Origin: Cololabis saira
Taxonomy: Eukaryota; Chordata; Actinopteri; Beloniformes; Belonidae
Reading direction: 5' to 3'
NCBI RefSeq assembly: GCF_033807715.1
Contig: NC_084607.1
Span: forward strand, 850,001 to 914,000
Length of the DNA: 64,000 nucleotides
A model generated the notes under the pieces. It saw only the letters and a program-made list of their open reading frames with translations, was not told where the DNA came from and searched no databases. Positions 25,801 to 37,463 of the stretch are shown piece after piece; the first letter of the stretch is position 1, and every line of letters begins with the position of its first letter. The translations under genes were made by a program, and so were the position numbers.

Positions 25801-26778
25801 AGATATTCCTTAAAATGTGTTAGTAACGGCAGTTTGAAAACAAAGTGAGATTTTTTTGAAGAAAATGTTTGATTACATTGAAGTAAATGGAGACCGAGGC
25901 AGGAATTGGCGCTGCTTTAGCCTTCGCTGTTTAAATTTTGTGCATACCCCGCCTGTCAAAGTTAAATTTTATGAATCCCAACACCTATGTCTACATTTTG
26001 ACCAAAAATTATTTGTCCAGCTTTTACGGTTCGGCCGTGAGCTCGAGTTACAAATAAAAATTATGGTCATTTTTTGAATGTTTCTCTCACTCTAAAAAAT
26101 TAGAACTTCACTCTAGATTTGACAAAAATGTGATTTCCAGTCCTCGCTTGAGCGCTCATATCTTGAAAAGTGTACATTTTACTAAAAAACAGTTTCAGGT
26201 TTGGAGAGAGAAGAGAAGTTTTCCTCCGTTTTGAAGTTTGAATGACAGTTCTACGTGCAAGTATGAGAAAGATACGTGACTCAGAAAAAAGGTGAATTTG
26301 GAGTTTTTCCAACCTCCTTCCAGCCACAGTGTGACATTCTGCCCCATTCACTTACATGGGAAAATCTCCCCATTAGTTTGGAAATTTGGAAATGTTTTTG
26401 CACTTTGTGCAGACGACGTTTCGCGTTTTCTCAAAGCTGCGAGACTAGTTACGCGCCAAAGTTTTGTCCGGAAAATGAATAATAAGATGAAACGCACACA
26501 ATAACAATAGTGCCTCTGGCTGTGCCAAGAGGCATTCCTCCTCCATAGCTATTGCATAGCTATGGAGGAGGCGTGCCACTTGGCGCAGCCGTGGCACTAA
26601 CTAGAAAATTTCCTCACAGAAATTTGGAGAGTGCCACGGCGGGCTGCTGCCCATTTGTGTACATTGGTGAATTTTTCAGCAATAAAGGTGAAGGACTCAA
26701 AACTAAGTCTGATGACACCACACACGACTCTCTATGTCAAACCATTCAAAAGTTATAGCATTTACTCTGGGTTATTTG

Positions 26779-26843
<65 letters not shown>

Positions 26844-26863
26844 GGGGGTATTTAATATATATG

Positions 26864-26895
<32 letters not shown>

Positions 26896-27461
26896 AATTC
26901 AGCGCCTACAACTTTCTAAATCAGTTCAGAATTTTTAGAGTAACGGTGTGCGAGTGGTGAGGCCCCAAACTTCTCCCAATGCGTTCCGGATGGCGCTAAA
27001 AGCGCACGTTTTTGCACGTTGCCCAAAAACGTGCACGCCAATCGCTAATAAAAGTCATAGCACACGATTCCCGCTTAAGGCGCACGTTTCTACGTTTTTA
27101 CTTTACGCGTTTTCTCAAAGCTGCGGGACTAGTTACACGCCGAAGTTTTGTCCGGAAAATGAATAATAACATGAAACGCACACAATAACAATAGTACCTC
27201 TAGCTGTGCCAAGAGGCATTCCTCCTCCATTGCTATTGCAGAGCTATGGAGGAGGAGTGCCACTTGGCGCAGCCGTGGCACTAACTAGAAAATTCCCTCA
27301 CAGAAATTTGGAGAGTGCCACGGCGGGCTGCTGCCCATTTGTGTACATTGGTGAATTTTTCAGCAATAAAGGTGAAGGACTCAAAACTAAGTCTGATGAC
27401 ACCACACACAACTCTCTATGTCAAACCATTCAAAAGTTATAGATTTACTCTGGGTTATTTG

Positions 27462-27503
<42 letters not shown>

Positions 27504-27652
27504 GGGGGTATTTAATATATATATATAAATTCAGGGCCTACAACTTTCTAAATCGGTTCAGAATTTTTCGAGTAACGGTGTGCGAGTGGTGAGGCCCCAA
27601 ACTTCTCCCAATGCGTTCCGGATGCTGCGCCACGAGGCACTCACTCTCACTC

Positions 27653-27693
<41 letters not shown>

Positions 27694-27868
27694 GTAATAA
27701 TAATAATAGTAATAATAATAATTGGGAGACCCCGGTTCAGGTTCTAATTCCTGTTCTCTGTTTCTCAGCAGCAAGTCCGGCTCGGTCCGGTCGGCGGGAA
27801 ACATCCTGGACGACATCGGCAGCATGTTTGACGACCTGGCGGACCAGCTGGACGCCATGTTGGACTGA
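2250..27868 (+). CDS. caskin2: caskin2, CASK-interacting-type scaffold protein 2 (18 exons, 5' end outside window)
   Basis: Multidomain neuronal/vascular scaffold. In order the exons encode ankyrin repeats ([58 protein letters not shown]), an SH3 domain ([37 protein letters not shown]), a Ser/Gly linker ([10 protein letters not shown]), SAM1 ([20 protein letters not shown]), SAM2 ([20 protein letters not shown]), a proline-rich tail ([38 protein letters not shown]) and the end [20 protein letters not shown]. The tail motifs and the stretch ERNLPEG fit CASKIN2 better than CASKIN1, from memory of the human proteins. The coding exons sum to 3751 nt, about 1250 residues, against about 1200 for the whole human protein, so the tail is expanded. 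One surplus base (see exon 23611-24237) breaks the frame. SAM domains of this family are known to multimerise; that role here is inferred. Confidence 0.92.
2436..2566 (+). CDS. caskin2: caskin2 exon: ankyrin repeat, VAQLLLSS...[16 protein letters not shown]
   Basis: The exon is 131 nt, starting phase 0 and ending phase 2. The acceptor is ctcccccccag and the donor AC|gtgagt. It encodes [17 protein letters not shown] and the canonical ankyrin core [12 protein letters not shown]. The following intron opens with a GGTTCTG array. Confidence 0.93.
2640..4840. repeat. Dispersed fish repeat family B (GGGCCCGAGCAC...), internally tandem
   Basis: This block fills most of the intron. It opens with GGGCCCGAGCACCTTCAGTG near 2800 and closes with GTGCGAGGGCCCGTTCATCG near 4520, giving inverted ends. 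Inside, a unit of about 450 bp is repeated roughly three times, carrying GGCCTAACGGCTCAACAGCG, GGTTTGACGTACATGCACG and GTTACCGTGGCGACGCTAGA. The repeats make short spurious open frames in both strands. Partial copies recur at 8222-8735, 15505-16250, 25240-25400, 26600-26760 and 27290-27440. I cannot name its superfamily. Confidence 0.7.
4921..5347. mobile_element. Non-autonomous DNA element with CCGTATTGTCC terminal inverted repeats
   Basis: The left end CCGTATTGTCCCGAATATAA is matched by the right end, inverted (ttatattcaggacaatacgg). Both ends are flanked by TA, which would fit a TA target duplication of a Tc1/mariner-like element. No transposase frame is present. It lies in the intron before exon 5551. 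Confidence 0.55.
5422..5550. repeat. (GACCCGGTTCTATCCCCT)n minisatellite before an acceptor
   Basis: About five 18-bp units, with variants CTGTCCCCT and CTGCTCCCT, run directly into the polypyrimidine tract of the next exon (ttctgttgtgtccag). The apparent frames here are repeat artefacts. Confidence 0.75.
5551..5659 (+). CDS. caskin2: caskin2 exon: ankyrin repeat, [13 protein letters not shown]...[10 protein letters not shown]
   Basis: The exon is 109 nt, entering in phase 2 and leaving in phase 0. The acceptor is tgtgtccag and the donor GAG|gtgagt. It encodes [20 protein letters not shown] then [12 protein letters not shown], which aligns with CASKIN2 ([20 protein letters not shown]). Confidence 0.93.
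5723..6068. mobile_element. Fold-back MITE (family A), complete copy
   Basis: A palindromic element that starts with gcaaaaactcaaaatctt and has a central inverted pair AATCTGCCAGTGGAACAAGA and its complement. Partial or nested copies of the same family lie at 32568-33245, 37464-38755 (interrupted) and 42605-42795. It carries no coding capacity. Confidence 0.75.
6182..6290 (+). CDS. caskin2: caskin2 exon: last ankyrin repeat, [13 protein letters not shown]...IKQLLR
   Basis: The exon is 109 nt, phase 0 in and phase 1 out. The acceptor is tttccctccag and the donor AGAG|gtagga. It encodes [20 protein letters not shown] then [16 protein letters not shown], nearly identical to CASKIN2. Its last 12 coding bases plus the donor (22 bp in all) are duplicated downstream at 6365-6386. 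Confidence 0.93.
6300..6530. repeat. (CCAGAA/CTAGAA)n hexamer array with a copied splice donor
   Basis: An array of ccagaa/ctagaa hexamers. At 6365-6386 the block AGCTGCTGAGAGGTAGGAAC recurs; it is the end of exon 6182-6290 with its donor. The 'VLVLVL' antisense frame here is a repeat artefact. Confidence 0.85.
6541..6990. mobile_element. Partial copy of a hAT-type element (family D)
   Basis: The block is closely similar to the complete element at 35402-35869 (shared CGGCCGAAAATGGCAAAAAA, AACAACATAATGCTGGAAAT and TTTCGGTTTCGGCCACAAA). The terminal inverted repeats are degraded here, ending gtgaatcactcg, so target duplications were not assigned. No transposase is present. Confidence 0.65.
7070..7350. 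repeat. GTTCTAAAG minisatellite that duplicates the next acceptor tract
   Basis: At 7074-7125 there are GTGGGCGTGGCTAACGGG-type repeats, followed by units built from gttctgaactttctaaagttctaaag. The tract gtcgtttttcctccag occurs at about 7245-7260 and again at 7335-7350, where it is the real acceptor of the next exon. Shorter ttcctccag copies sit near 7204 and 7291. Confidence 0.75.
7351..7445 (+). CDS. caskin2: caskin2 exon: start of SH3 domain, [14 protein letters not shown]...AGDVIM
   Basis: The exon is 95 nt, phase 1 in and phase 0 out, with donor ATG|gtgaga. It encodes [20 protein letters not shown] and IRAGDVIM, matching CASKIN2 ([19 protein letters not shown]). SH3 ALYDY-type first strands are replaced by VRALKDYW, as in the family. 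Confidence 0.93.
7450..8220. repeat. Intron: TTTCGAC-type repeats, CGTTAGCGTTAGCTCCT array and 10-bp GGATCTTCCA array
   Basis: At 7620-7800 there is a degenerate 'cgaaatttcgacttt' repeat family, with segments in opposite orientations meeting around 7700. At 7885-7945 lie 17-bp units tcgttagcgttagctcc, and at 7972-8042 seven 10-bp units ggatcttcca. No gene was seen. Confidence 0.7.
8222..8735. repeat. Family B repeat, inverted partial copy
   Basis: The block is the reverse-complement orientation of the family at 2640-4840. It starts with agctgcagcagcgatgaacg and gggccctcac, then TTATGGCAGAAAGTAGGAAC, and ends with the complement of GGTTTGACGTACATGCACG. It is non-coding. Confidence 0.7.
8745..9410. 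repeat. Unclassified teleost interspersed repeat
   Basis: The stretch contains CGGATCATGTCCCCCCTGCA, TGGAGGTGGTGTCAGCCTCC, ATAGTAATGGTGCCTGATAG and CTATCAGGTCTTTGAGAGAC, a text I recognise as common in fish genomes. I cannot assign it to a class, and no long frame is present. Confidence 0.55.
9476..9593 (+). CDS. caskin2: caskin2 exon: second half of SH3 domain, [15 protein letters not shown]...VEVISRRN
   Basis: The exon is 118 nt, phase 0 in and phase 1 out. The acceptor is gttgccccccag and the donor AACG|gtgagt. It encodes [20 protein letters not shown] and [19 protein letters not shown]. The SH3 Trp of DGRWKG and the FFP motif are present. Its 3' end is the seed of the following minisatellite. 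Confidence 0.93.
9581..9872 (+). repeat. 22-bp minisatellite of copied SH3-exon splice donors (11 donors)
   Basis: Units AGTCGCAGAAACGGTGAGTT plus TC repeat after the true exon end AGTCGGAGAAACG|gtgagtttc. I count 11 aaacggtgag sites including the real one, with a few truncated cgtgagtttcagt units between them. Each full unit keeps the last 13 exon bases and a consensus donor. Confidence 0.9.
10086..10217 (+). CDS. caskin2: caskin2 exon: linker after SH3, [15 protein letters not shown]...NGLAAAA
   Basis: The exon is 132 nt, phase 1 at both ends. The acceptor is ccctctccctccag and the donor GCAG|gtacaa. It encodes a Pro/Ser-rich linker ([18 protein letters not shown], then [10 protein letters not shown]). 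It is placed mainly by phase continuity and its position in the gene; CASKIN linkers vary, so homology is weak. Confidence 0.75.
10228..10928. repeat. (CA)n microsatellite, then 11 copies of a 50-bp minisatellite
   Basis: A CA run fills about 10228-10307. From 10378 to 10928 there are eleven 50-bp units (GAAACAATACTGACTTGGTG, then attgggagataggtggaggg, then tggagcttca). Apart from the first unit (gataggc) they look identical, so the array is young or homogenised. Confidence 0.9.
11486..12044. mobile_element. Non-autonomous hAT element with 8-bp target duplication
   Basis: The ends are CAGTGGTTTCC... and ...GGACACACTG, with flanking octamers GTCTAGAG (11478-11485) and GTCTAGAC (12045-12052), 7 of 8 matching. 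The interior is AT-rich with no transposase frame. Confidence 0.7.
12085..12241. repeat. Short GCCGCGACCGCTAGT array before an acceptor
   Basis: Four to five tandem GCTAGTGCCGCGACC units and diverged GTTAGCGCCGCC units precede the acceptor cgccccctgcag at 12230-12241. No independent gene was seen; the antisense 147-codon frame here is a repeat shadow. Confidence 0.6.
12242..12412 (+). CDS. caskin2: caskin2 exon: Ser/Gly-rich linker ending IWVLRDSCQ
   Basis: The exon is 171 nt, phase 1 at both ends. It is entered after GCAG with AC, giving an unbroken frame, and leaves at CAGG|gtaaga. It encodes a low-complexity SGSGFES repeat made from TCCGGGTTCGAG units, then [13 protein letters not shown]. 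The IWVLR motif recurs in human CASKIN1 (PEEIWVLRKPF), which supports the exon. Use of the acceptor at 12241 rather than nearer AGs is inferred from phase: the AGs at 12368 and 12381 would not keep the frame. Confidence 0.75.
12640..13441. mobile_element. Non-autonomous DNA element with about 100-bp terminal inverted repeats
   Basis: The left arm from CCTGTCACTACCTGATTTGA through GGAAAGCAAAATACGGCAAC is repeated, inverted, at the right end (…gcatgtgtgactc…tcaggtagtgacagg). The interior is AT-rich, with a poly(A) run near 13100 and no transposase. The ends abut G runs, so target duplications cannot be read. It fills the intron between 12412 and 13935. Confidence 0.75.
13442..13934. other. Intron remainder before the SAGSGQ exon
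   Basis: A stretch of GC-rich (CGCTAACCCCCGCCACCTCGG) and then AT-rich sequence, without tandem structure or a supported exon. It ends in the acceptor gttgttgtcgttgcag at 13934. Short frames here lack family matches. Confidence 0.5.
13935..14065 (+). CDS. caskin2: caskin2 exon: Ser-rich linker, [17 protein letters not shown]...SAGSGQSTE
   Basis: The exon is 131 nt, phase 1 in and phase 0 out, with donor GCG|gtaggt. It encodes [20 protein letters not shown] then [13 protein letters not shown]. This matches human CASKIN2 ([20 protein letters not shown] then SGQSSEG), one of the strongest arguments for the CASKIN2 paralog. Confidence 0.92.
14256..14307 (+). CDS. caskin2: caskin2 small exon: [17 protein letters not shown]
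   Basis: The exon is 52 nt, phase 0 in and phase 1 out. The acceptor ttgttttgtgcag is strong; the donor GGAG|gttcgt is weak. It is supported by phase, since the next exon needs exactly one carried base, and by the acceptor, not by homology. It could be an optional exon, but skipping it would break the frame. Confidence 0.65.
14535..14862. repeat. 18-bp minisatellite CAGTCTCCCAGCATGCAT, about 17-18 units
   Basis: The array is mostly regular, with AGACTCCC, GCTTCAG and GCCCAGT variants. It contains many GCATGC palindromes and ends 27 bp before the next acceptor. The 134- and 111-codon frames across it are artefacts of an 18-bp period that is a multiple of three. Confidence 0.9.
14890..14987 (+). 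CDS. caskin2: caskin2 exon: [15 protein letters not shown]...[11 protein letters not shown]
   Basis: The exon is 98 nt, phase 1 in and phase 0 out. The acceptor is ttgtcctgcag and the donor AAG|gtgagt. Its end [13 protein letters not shown] matches CASKIN2 (QIFTQDVRPEQLLEGK), just before SAM1. Confidence 0.92.
14995..15345. repeat. AGCTAGCTCC minisatellite
   Basis: Units built from agctagctccagctagcagc and variants start only about 8 bp after the donor of the previous exon. The AGCT/GCTAGC words are self-complementary, so the array can fold back on itself. Non-coding. Confidence 0.85.
15505..16250. repeat. Family B repeat with a large internal palindrome
   Basis: This copy of the family runs from AACCCAACAGGAAGTCGGCC to GAGGGCCCGTTCATCGCTGC. 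In it, arms of roughly 120 bp (about 15780-15903 and 15922-16042) are inverted copies of each other, both with CCTAACGGCTCAACAGCGCC and AACTTTTGAATGGTTTGA or their complements, separated by about 20 bp. Non-coding. Confidence 0.75.
16424..16534 (+). CDS. caskin2: caskin2 exon: SAM1 domain, first part
   Basis: The exon is 111 nt, phase 0 at both ends. The acceptor is aaatgtttccag and the donor GAG|gtgagt. It encodes [20 protein letters not shown] then [17 protein letters not shown], aligning with CASKIN2 ([20 protein letters not shown]). A diverged copy of the acceptor and first codons (ctccaggacggagaggc) lies upstream at about 16357 and is followed by an in-frame stop. Confidence 0.95.
16614..16715 (+). 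CDS. caskin2: caskin2 exon: SAM1 end and inter-SAM linker
   Basis: The exon is 102 nt, phase 0 at both ends. The acceptor is ctgtctctctctag and the donor CCC|gtaagt. It encodes [20 protein letters not shown] then [30 protein letters not shown] is conserved in CASKIN proteins. Confidence 0.95.
16770..17415. repeat. Intron filled by TTTCGAC-type repeats and an ACCGGTTTAG minisatellite
   Basis: At 16770-17085 there are degenerate units of tttttctcaacatttcgac type. At 17090-17415 an array of gaccggttta 10-mers is interspersed with tctctgaatcct spacers. The 90-codon frame at 16791 is a repeat artefact. Confidence 0.85.
17438..17576 (+). CDS. caskin2: caskin2 exon: SAM2 domain
   Basis: The exon is 139 nt, phase 0 in and phase 1 out. 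The acceptor is cgtctctccggcag and the donor CTGG|gtaaga. It encodes [20 protein letters not shown] then [14 protein letters not shown], matching the CASKIN2 SAM2 (WLCALGLPQYHKQL, WEELQEIGVNKLG). The last 36 exon bases with the donor are copied four more times downstream. Confidence 0.95.
17541..18262 (+). repeat. About 136-bp tandem repeat of the SAM2 exon end and donor (5 copies)
   Basis: The block GGGAGGACCTGCAGGAGATC, then GGCATCACGCGGCTGG|gta, occurs at about 17541, 17677, 17813, 17949 and 18218. Between copies lie gggtctgggtctgggtctgg arrays and G runs. The first is the real exon end; the others have a donor but no acceptor of their own. The antisense 'PDPDPDP' frames are artefacts. Confidence 0.92.
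18262..18975. repeat. TTGACGATATTTAGTC(T/C)GAATTTT minisatellite, interrupted by a SINE
   Basis: Diverged 27-30 bp units of this type flank the SINE at 18343-18733 on both sides, so the SINE inserted into an existing array. No coding signal was seen. Confidence 0.75.
18343..18733 (+). mobile_element. tRNA-derived SINE with (AATG)n tail
   Basis: The head holds polymerase III promoter-like boxes: box A TGGCTTAGTGG and box B GGTTCGACTCC, spaced as in a tRNA. The body (GTGTGGAGTTTGCATGTTCT, CTCCGGCTTCCTCCCACAGT, GCTGGGATAGGCTCCAGCAG) is a text I know as abundant in fish, and the tail is a run of AATG. The 3' part may derive from a LINE partner. The repeat-derived frames in both strands are not genes. 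Confidence 0.75.
18976..19380. other. Intron remainder before the largest caskin2 exon
   Basis: AT-rich unique-looking sequence with GAATTAA-rich segments (19060-19215). It ends with the acceptor gttcccgtttctccgcag at 19380. The apparent start of a 325-codon frame at 19308 is intronic. Confidence 0.5.
19381..20281 (+). CDS. caskin2: caskin2 large exon: SAM2 end and proline-rich region, left part
   Basis: The exon is 901 nt, phase 1 in and phase 2 out. It starts [20 protein letters not shown] (end of SAM2). It then has [55 protein letters not shown] and [14 protein letters not shown], all with CASKIN2 counterparts (SELSPELQAAMAG, ERNLPEG, YATLTRRPGRS, SQSFALRARRKG). It stops at GGCAGCGTGAG where a hAT element begins. 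If that element were not spliced out, TAG follows at 20283. In human CASKIN genes the region is, to my knowledge, within one large exon. Confidence 0.95.
20384..22776 (-). pseudogene. 5'-truncated LINE-1-type retrotransposon (reverse transcriptase, broken)
   Basis: Read on the minus strand from about 22770, the conserved RT blocks appear in order: [61 protein letters not shown]-terminal Cys/His knuckle ([18 protein letters not shown]) follows. The main frame is 22757-21457; the C-terminal part continues in another frame (21478-20678), so there is at least one frameshift. The 5' half (ORF1 and endonuclease) is missing. A poly(A) tail lies at 20390-20383. Target duplication AAATTCCCGTTGAT is at 20365-20378 and 23346-23359. 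The clade (fish L1/Tx1-like) is assigned from the RT motifs. Confidence 0.85.
22777..22868. repeat. (GAAA)n microsatellite at the truncated LINE end
   Basis: More than twenty GAAA units abut the 5' truncation point of the LINE. The same type of repeat continues beyond the nested hAT, at 23311-23345, inside the LINE target duplication. Confidence 0.95.
22880..23306. mobile_element. Nested non-autonomous hAT element with 8-bp target duplication
   Basis: The ends CAGGAGTCGGC and GCCGAGCCCTG are inverted repeats. The flanking octamers are AGCTAGAT (22872-22879) and AGCTAGAA (23307-23314), 7 of 8 matching. The right end carries GAGCCGCATGCGGCTC, typical of a widespread vertebrate hAT family. The A-rich middle gives spurious Lys/Phe frames. 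Confidence 0.75.
23611..24237 (+). CDS. caskin2: caskin2 large exon, right part, with a one-base frameshift
   Basis: The exon is 627 nt. It starts [10 protein letters not shown] (compare GSVKSIAAMLE in CASKIN1), continues with [13 protein letters not shown] and [13 protein letters not shown], then changes frame in G runs at 23799-23814. It resumes with [20 protein letters not shown] then [33 protein letters not shown] and [13 protein letters not shown]. Human CASKIN2 has [20 protein letters not shown] and [14 protein letters not shown], so both halves are genuine. One extra base explains the shift and makes the whole-gene exon sum 3n+1. It may be a sequencing error in a homopolymer or a true lesion. 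Donor CAGG|gtgaga. Confidence 0.88.
24238..24587. repeat. Intron of four about 65-bp tandem units (TTTCGACTTTATTCACGAAA)
   Basis: The intron is mainly a tandem of attcttaaaattgtatttca, acattaatctcgaaatttcg and actttattcacgaaatttcg. It ends with the acceptor ctgtctcttctctgcag at 24587. Confidence 0.85.
24588..25116 (+). CDS. caskin2: caskin2 exon: [11 protein letters not shown] repeat region and [12 protein letters not shown] helix
   Basis: The exon is 529 nt, phase 1 in and phase 2 out, open throughout. It starts [20 protein letters not shown], then has many [13 protein letters not shown] repeats, and ends [20 protein letters not shown] and RKLEDSSSD, matching CASKIN2 (QQRLEQTSSSLAAALRAAEK). 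The block PVPSPTPQ...[15 protein letters not shown] is a second, upstream copy of that ending, so about 250 bp is duplicated inside the exon. Donor GACGG|gtgaga. Confidence 0.9.
25240..27640. repeat. Last caskin2 intron: family B and family C repeats, (GT)n runs
   Basis: At 25240-25400 there is a family B fragment. A family C element covers about 25790-26630, with gcatagctatggaggaggcg and gcgcagccgtggcact. A second partial copy of 26400-26930 follows at about 27110-27550, each with its own (GT)n run (26781-26830 and about 27463-27500). Together these read as a tandem duplication of about 700 bp. The family C element recurs inverted at 37519-38396. No exon is supported. Confidence 0.65.
27649..27722. 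repeat. (AAT)n microsatellite
   Basis: A run of ATA/ATT trinucleotides with a few AGT interruptions, about 45 bp upstream of the final caskin2 acceptor. Confidence 0.95.
27769..27868 (+). CDS. caskin2: caskin2 last coding exon: conserved C-terminus and stop
   Basis: The exon is 100 nt, phase 2 in. It encodes [20 protein letters not shown] then [12 protein letters not shown] and TGA at 27866-27868. The CASKIN C-terminal helix ([17 protein letters not shown]) is intact. The acceptor is a tandem ttctcagcag, so either three bases more or fewer (one Ser) can be used without frame change. Confidence 0.95.
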
Positions 27869-29441
27869 GAGGAGGAGGAGGGACTTCCCAGCATTCCTAG
27901 CTGCAGGACTTCCCAGCATTCCTAGCTGCAGGACTTCCCAGCATTCCTAGCTGCAGGTCCGGGGACTTCCTGGTCCAGGTCCTGGTCCTGGTTCTGGTCT
28001 TGGTTCCTGAACACCAGCACTTCCAGAACTAAAACCCAAAAAACTCCCAGACCAAGTCTGGTTCCAGTCGCCGTGTCAGACTCTTGTTGCTATGACGACA
28101 AGCCCCTCCCCCTTATTTTTATCCTGCAGTAAATACAACTTTTTTTTGTGATATTTTAGAAAAAAGACGTCAGAGATAAAAAAAAAAAAAAACGATTTAA
28201 AAATATGGTGCCAATTCTAACCACCGATTCCGTTCTGCAACATTTTTCTTTCCGTTGTTTTTTCAGGTCATTGATGTTTTGTTTTTTTGTTTTTTTTTAC
28301 TGTTTTTTTGTATTTCAATTATTTATTCACACATTTTAAGACCCACAGAACAAAACATGTTTTCTTCGCCAACAAATGACACTAAAAAGTGCTGAAATGA
28401 TGTCAAACTTTGTACATAAACGACCAACAGAGACGTTGTTTCTGCCGCCCCCTGGCGGCCGAGCAGAGACACTACACGCCTTTTACTCAGCAGTAGAAAC
28501 GTCTTCCTTTCAGACGTCACTTTATATGAACTTTACTGAGTATTAGGTTATATTAGAAATATTTGAGAGGAGGAAGATTTGTTTTTATTGTGCACTTTGA
28601 GGAAAAAGTTGAAATGTCGAGATTAATGTTGAAATTTCGAGAACAATGTTGAAATACAATTTTAAGAATAAAGTTGAAATTTCGTGAATAAAGTTGAAAT
28701 ACATTTTGACTTTTTTCTCGAAGTGCATAATGAAAAACAAATGTTCCTCTAAAATATTATTTTTATTTTTCTCCTGCCGAGCGAACAAACCTGGAGCTCT
28801 GACGTCACGTTAGCGAAACATAGCTACGCTACAAAAGTCCAAACATTTCAAGTTTTAATATTTAAAGAAAAATATCTATTTTCTACTGAAGATGTTTGTA
28901 CAAAGGGAAGGGGGCGGGGCTTAGCTGGGAGGGAGGGGCCAACATATGAGGGCGGGACTAATATCTGAGGGCGGGGCCAATGTCTGAGGGCGGGGCCAAA
29001 GTCTGAGGGCGGGGCCAATGACGCATCACTGCCACACAAACTATTTTTTAACATTAATTTTAGCCAGATTAGTATTTAAATGAGAGTAATCTAAGTATGT
29101 ATGTTGTTACGCGACAGATATCTTCCGTTTTTAACCAAAGGTTTGTATAAAAACATTTATTTCCTGGATTAAATGTTGTTTTCTGCCCGAGAGCTTCTGA
29201 GCATGCTCAGTTCGACCTGTGATCATGTGACCAGCTTCTCCAGCATGACGTCAGAACCAAACCCAGCCTTTACAGGGAGGCTTTTATTGTGAAAGGGTTG
29301 CAGGAAGTCATGATTGAACCAAACCCAGCCTTTACGGGGAGGCTTTTATTGTGAAAGGGTTTCAGGAAGTGATGATTGAACAGCTGTTATGATGTTTATA
29401 TCATAAGAATTATAAGTTAAAACAAACACAAGCTGAATAAA
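27869..29441 (+). other. Probable caskin2 3' untranslated region and flank
   Basis: The region after the stop holds three 24-bp copies of acttcccagcattcctagct (27884-27957), T-rich stretches, and a TTTCGAC-type repeat (28590-28740). A run of GAGGGCGGGGCCAA units is at 28912-29018, and an AATAAA at 29436-29441 could be the polyadenylation signal. The extent of the UTR is not certain; nearer AATAAA-like sites lie only inside repeats. Confidence 0.4.
28905..29020. promoter_or_regulatory. Cluster of GC boxes (GGGCGGGG) and a TGACGCA site
   Basis: Tandem copies of gtctgagggcggggccaa give four to five GGGCGGGG or GGGCGGGA sites and end with aatgacgcatcactg, a CRE/AP-1-like word. It lies about 1 kb upstream of the next gene's start codon. 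It could serve as a promoter-proximal element or be just another minisatellite in the caskin2 3' UTR. Confidence 0.3.
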
Positions 29442-29915
29442 ACACTGTTTATAAGAAGTTCCAGTGTGGAGTCTTTATTTCTGCTTTTATTGGGATTTGT
29501 TCTTTTTTAAGTTGGAAATATTTTGTGGGCGGAGTCAGAGAGAGTCAAAAGAGGCGAAAAAAGGCAGAAAAAAGGTGAAAAAAAGGCGAAAAAGAGGAGA
29601 AAAAAAGGCGAAAAAGAGGTGAAAAAGAGGCGGAAAAAAGGCAGAAAAGAGGTGAAAGAAAGGCGGAAAAGAGGCGATAAAAAACGAGAAAAGAGGCGGA
29701 AAGGAGGAGAAAAAAAGGTGAAAAAAGGCAGAAAAGAGGTGAAAAAAAGGCGGAGAAGAGGTGAAAAAAAGGTGAAAAAAGGCGGAAAAGAGGCGAACCA
29801 GAACCTCTGTACCTTTATTGTGAAGGCTGATATCTGTGCGGGTCTTTTATTGTGAAGGCTGATATCTGGGTATTAGCGGGTCTTTTATTGTGAAAGCCGT
29901 CAGAGCTGCAGGTCG
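29260..29915. repeat. Duplicated CTTTTATTGTGAAAG units and a purine-rich (GGCGAAAAAGAGG)n tract
   Basis: A unit of about 66 bp with aggcttttattgtgaaaggg is tandem at 29260-29385, and related ttttattgtgaaggctgata units are at 29811-29900. Between them, 29530-29800 is an almost pure A/G strand. The 110-codon Lys/Glu/Arg frame over it is an artefact. Confidence 0.75.
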
Positions 29916-29969
29916 CCGGTTCCGCTCCATCAGCTGGACCTGAACCAGAACCAGAACCAGAACCAGATC

Positions 29970-37046
<7,077 letters not shown>

Positions 37047-37391
37047 CGGAACCGGAACCAGGCCCGGGGACCGGGTCCAAGTCCAGATCCAGGTCCAGAA
37101 CCAGGTCCCGTCCTGGTCCCGTCCAGGTTCCAGCTGATCCAGAACCAGGAACCAGTTCTACACCAAAGTGCCTCCAGGAACCTGGAGGGTCCGGTTCCTG
37201 GTCCAGTTCCTGGTCCGGTTCTGGTCCGGTTCTGGTCCGGTTCCCGGTCCAAGACCCTGGTCCGGTTCTGGTCCAGTTTCTGGTCCGGTTCTGGTCCAGT
37301 TCCTGGTCCGGTTCTGGTCCGGTTCTGGTCCAGTTGGAGCTCCTAGTTCCTGTTAAACTAATCGTTTGTTTCTATTAAACTTCTCAATAAA
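37047..37391 (+). other. mxra7 3' UTR with polyadenylation signal
   Basis: The region contains GGTCCGGTTCTGGTCCAGTT-type hexamer arrays, which give spurious frames, and ends with AATAAA at 37386-37391 in the context aaacttctcaataaatgaat. Confidence 0.65.
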
Positions 37392-37463
37392 TGAATGAAA
37401 CTGAAGGAACTGCCGTTTTTATCATTAGATCAACAACATGTTAATGTTCAAAAGCACCTAAAC

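Noticed and set aside
29523..29855. 110-codon frame of KKGEKKAKKRRKKGEK
   Set aside because: It arises from an almost pure purine strand with a short repeat; no homology.
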